Assembly: GCF_013166605.1 (NCBI RefSeq)
Contig: NZ_JABKKF010000002.1
Span: 372,001 to 436,000, forward strand
DNA from: Xylanibacter muris
GTDB taxonomy: Bacteria > Bacteroidota > Bacteroidia > Bacteroidales > Bacteroidaceae
DNA length: 64,000 nt
Direction: 5' to 3'
How positions within the stretch are numbered: the stretch's first letter is position 1; each line of letters starts with the position of its first letter. Shown piece after piece: positions 63,262 to 64,000 of this stretch. Under the pieces are notes generated by a model, which was not told the origin of the DNA, ran no database searches, and saw only the letters and a program-made list of their open reading frames with translations. The position numbers and the translations under genes are program-made.

Positions 63262-64000
63262 TTGAGATTCATTTCCATTCCACATCTGATTTCCGTCAGT
63301 CCTCTTGTGCCCGTATGCCTGTGTATGGCTGCAGGTATGGTTGTGTCGCCTTATGTGTGTGATTTCATCGGGATTATGCCTTTGGCGTTTCTGCTTTCAT
63401 GGGTTGTGCTTGTCGGCTTGTTCCTTAACAATTATAAGACTTCGCAAACATTGTATATCTTTATTGCTTATGTATTGTCTGGAATCATACTTCATGGAAT
63501 TGCTGTGAGACGCACAACAGTGAGGTTGACCGGTGAGGCGGAAACCTACAGTGCTGTGGTTTATTCACGGCCTGCATTTGGAAGCAGGAATATCAGCTTT
63601 GATATCATTGTACAGACAGGAACGTTGGAGGGAAAGAAAGTAAGGGTTTTTATTCCGGAAAAATGTCTTTCCGATACTGAAAGCAAGAAAATAACCGGTG
63701 GAACTCTAAAGATAGGTGACGGTGTGGAGCTCACTTCCATGTTCAGGGTTCCATGCTCGTCGAGTAATTCAAAATTTGATTATGCCGCTTATTTGCGCGG
63801 TCGTAATATTGTGGCCGTGACTTATGTTACTCCTGAAAATATAAAGCGTCTTGAAACGTATATAGATAATATTTCATTTCTTGATGAGATGATGTTGTAT
63901 TTCGGTCATTGGCGTCAGGAATTATTTGAAGCTTATTCCGATAATGACATTTCCGGCCAGGAAGGAGCCGTTGTCATGGCAATGACTTTAGGCGACAAGT
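63262..64000 (+). CDS. comEC: ComEC/Rec2 competence channel, N-terminal part (cut by window edge)
   Basis: The frame is open from 63190 to the end of the window. The TTG at 63262-63264 gives MRFISIPHLISVSPLVPVC, a typical ComEC start; the first ATG (63325) would cut the first membrane helix. After two or three helices comes the OB-like N-terminal domain, with FDYAAYLRGRNIVAV near residue 172 and FEAYSDNDISGQEGAVVMAM before the edge, which match ComEC. It would carry DNA across the inner membrane during transformation. Confidence 0.82.
   Translation, partial: MRFISIPHLISVSPLVPVCLCMAAGMVVSPYVCDFIGIMPLAFLLSWVVLVGLFLNNYKTSQTLYIFIAYVLSGIILHGIAVRRTTVRLTGEAETYSAVVYSRPAFGSRNISFDIIVQTGTLEGKKVRVFIPEKCLSDTESKKITGGTLKIGDGVELTSMFRVPCSSSNSKFDYAAYLRGRNIVAVTYVTPENIKRLETYIDNISFLDEMMLYFGHWRQELFEAYSDNDISGQEGAVVMAMTLGDK

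Overview
The window reads as chromosome of a Bacteroidales bacterium (Prevotella/Bacteroides-like; the family cannot be fixed from the sequence alone). The evidence is the many promoters of the Bacteroidetes sigma-ABfr type (-7 box TAnnTTTG, often TAnnTTTGC) before genes, weak Shine-Dalgarno signals, a complex I operon with fused nuoCD and no nuoEFG, a DUF5112/DUF5113-type hybrid sensor kinase with its DUF5932-type regulator, sodium-pump decarboxylase subunits beside methylmalonyl-CoA mutase, and many lipoprotein or AxA-type signal peptides. I found no tRNA, rRNA or CRISPR array.

Layout. 1-2.9 kb (minus): phoH, purC, menG/ubiE and the start of aroE. 3.2-5.7 kb (plus): nitroreductase, DUF2520 oxidoreductase, KdsC-like phosphatase and Maf. 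5.7-7.05 kb holds no convincing protein gene but is rich in structure: degenerate direct repeats, a promoter-terminator unit that looks like a small RNA, a REPIN-like inverted REP pair, and copy A of a ~205-bp hairpin element whose copy B lies at 40.3 kb. 7-13 kb: a thioredoxin-domain lipoprotein, an M3 peptidase, a frameshifted secreted-protein pseudogene and an NTP_transf_5 protein.

13-24 kb is a hexuronate block. NhaC antiporter, altronate dehydratase (uxaA) and a LacI regulator lie on the minus strand. kdgK and eda lie on the plus strand and run straight into a 1183-aa double sensor kinase, its response regulator and an AbgT-like membrane protein. Together uxaA-kdgK-eda would convert altronate through KDG and KDPG to pyruvate and glyceraldehyde-3-phosphate. 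24.8-33.5 kb is a propionate/succinate block: OadB, biotin carrier, an OadG fused to a lamin-tail domain and an AspT-type transporter, divergent from mutA-mutB. The carboxyltransferase subunit is absent.

33.6-43 kb: sialate O-acetylesterase, a YgbA-family protein, radA, an orphan substrate-binding lipoprotein with a TPR protein, a DUF362 protein, a transposase remnant and a PrsW-type protease. 43.4-48 kb: four tightly packed genes for unrecognised envelope proteins. 48.2-53 kb: TfoX-N, MgtC, a HAD phosphatase, panB, an MFS transporter and a BadF-type kinase. 53.1-63.2 kb: the complete nuoA-B-CD-H-I-J-K-L-M-N operon behind a strong promoter and ended by a terminator, then the start of comEC, which runs off the window.

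The best candidates for something undescribed are the twin hairpin element with a compensatory base change (6558-6762 and 40314-40519), the small-RNA unit at 5911-6026, the REPIN-like unit at 6171-6410, and the double kinase, in which the intact ATPase and the best candidate phospho-acceptor histidine sit in different halves of one protein.
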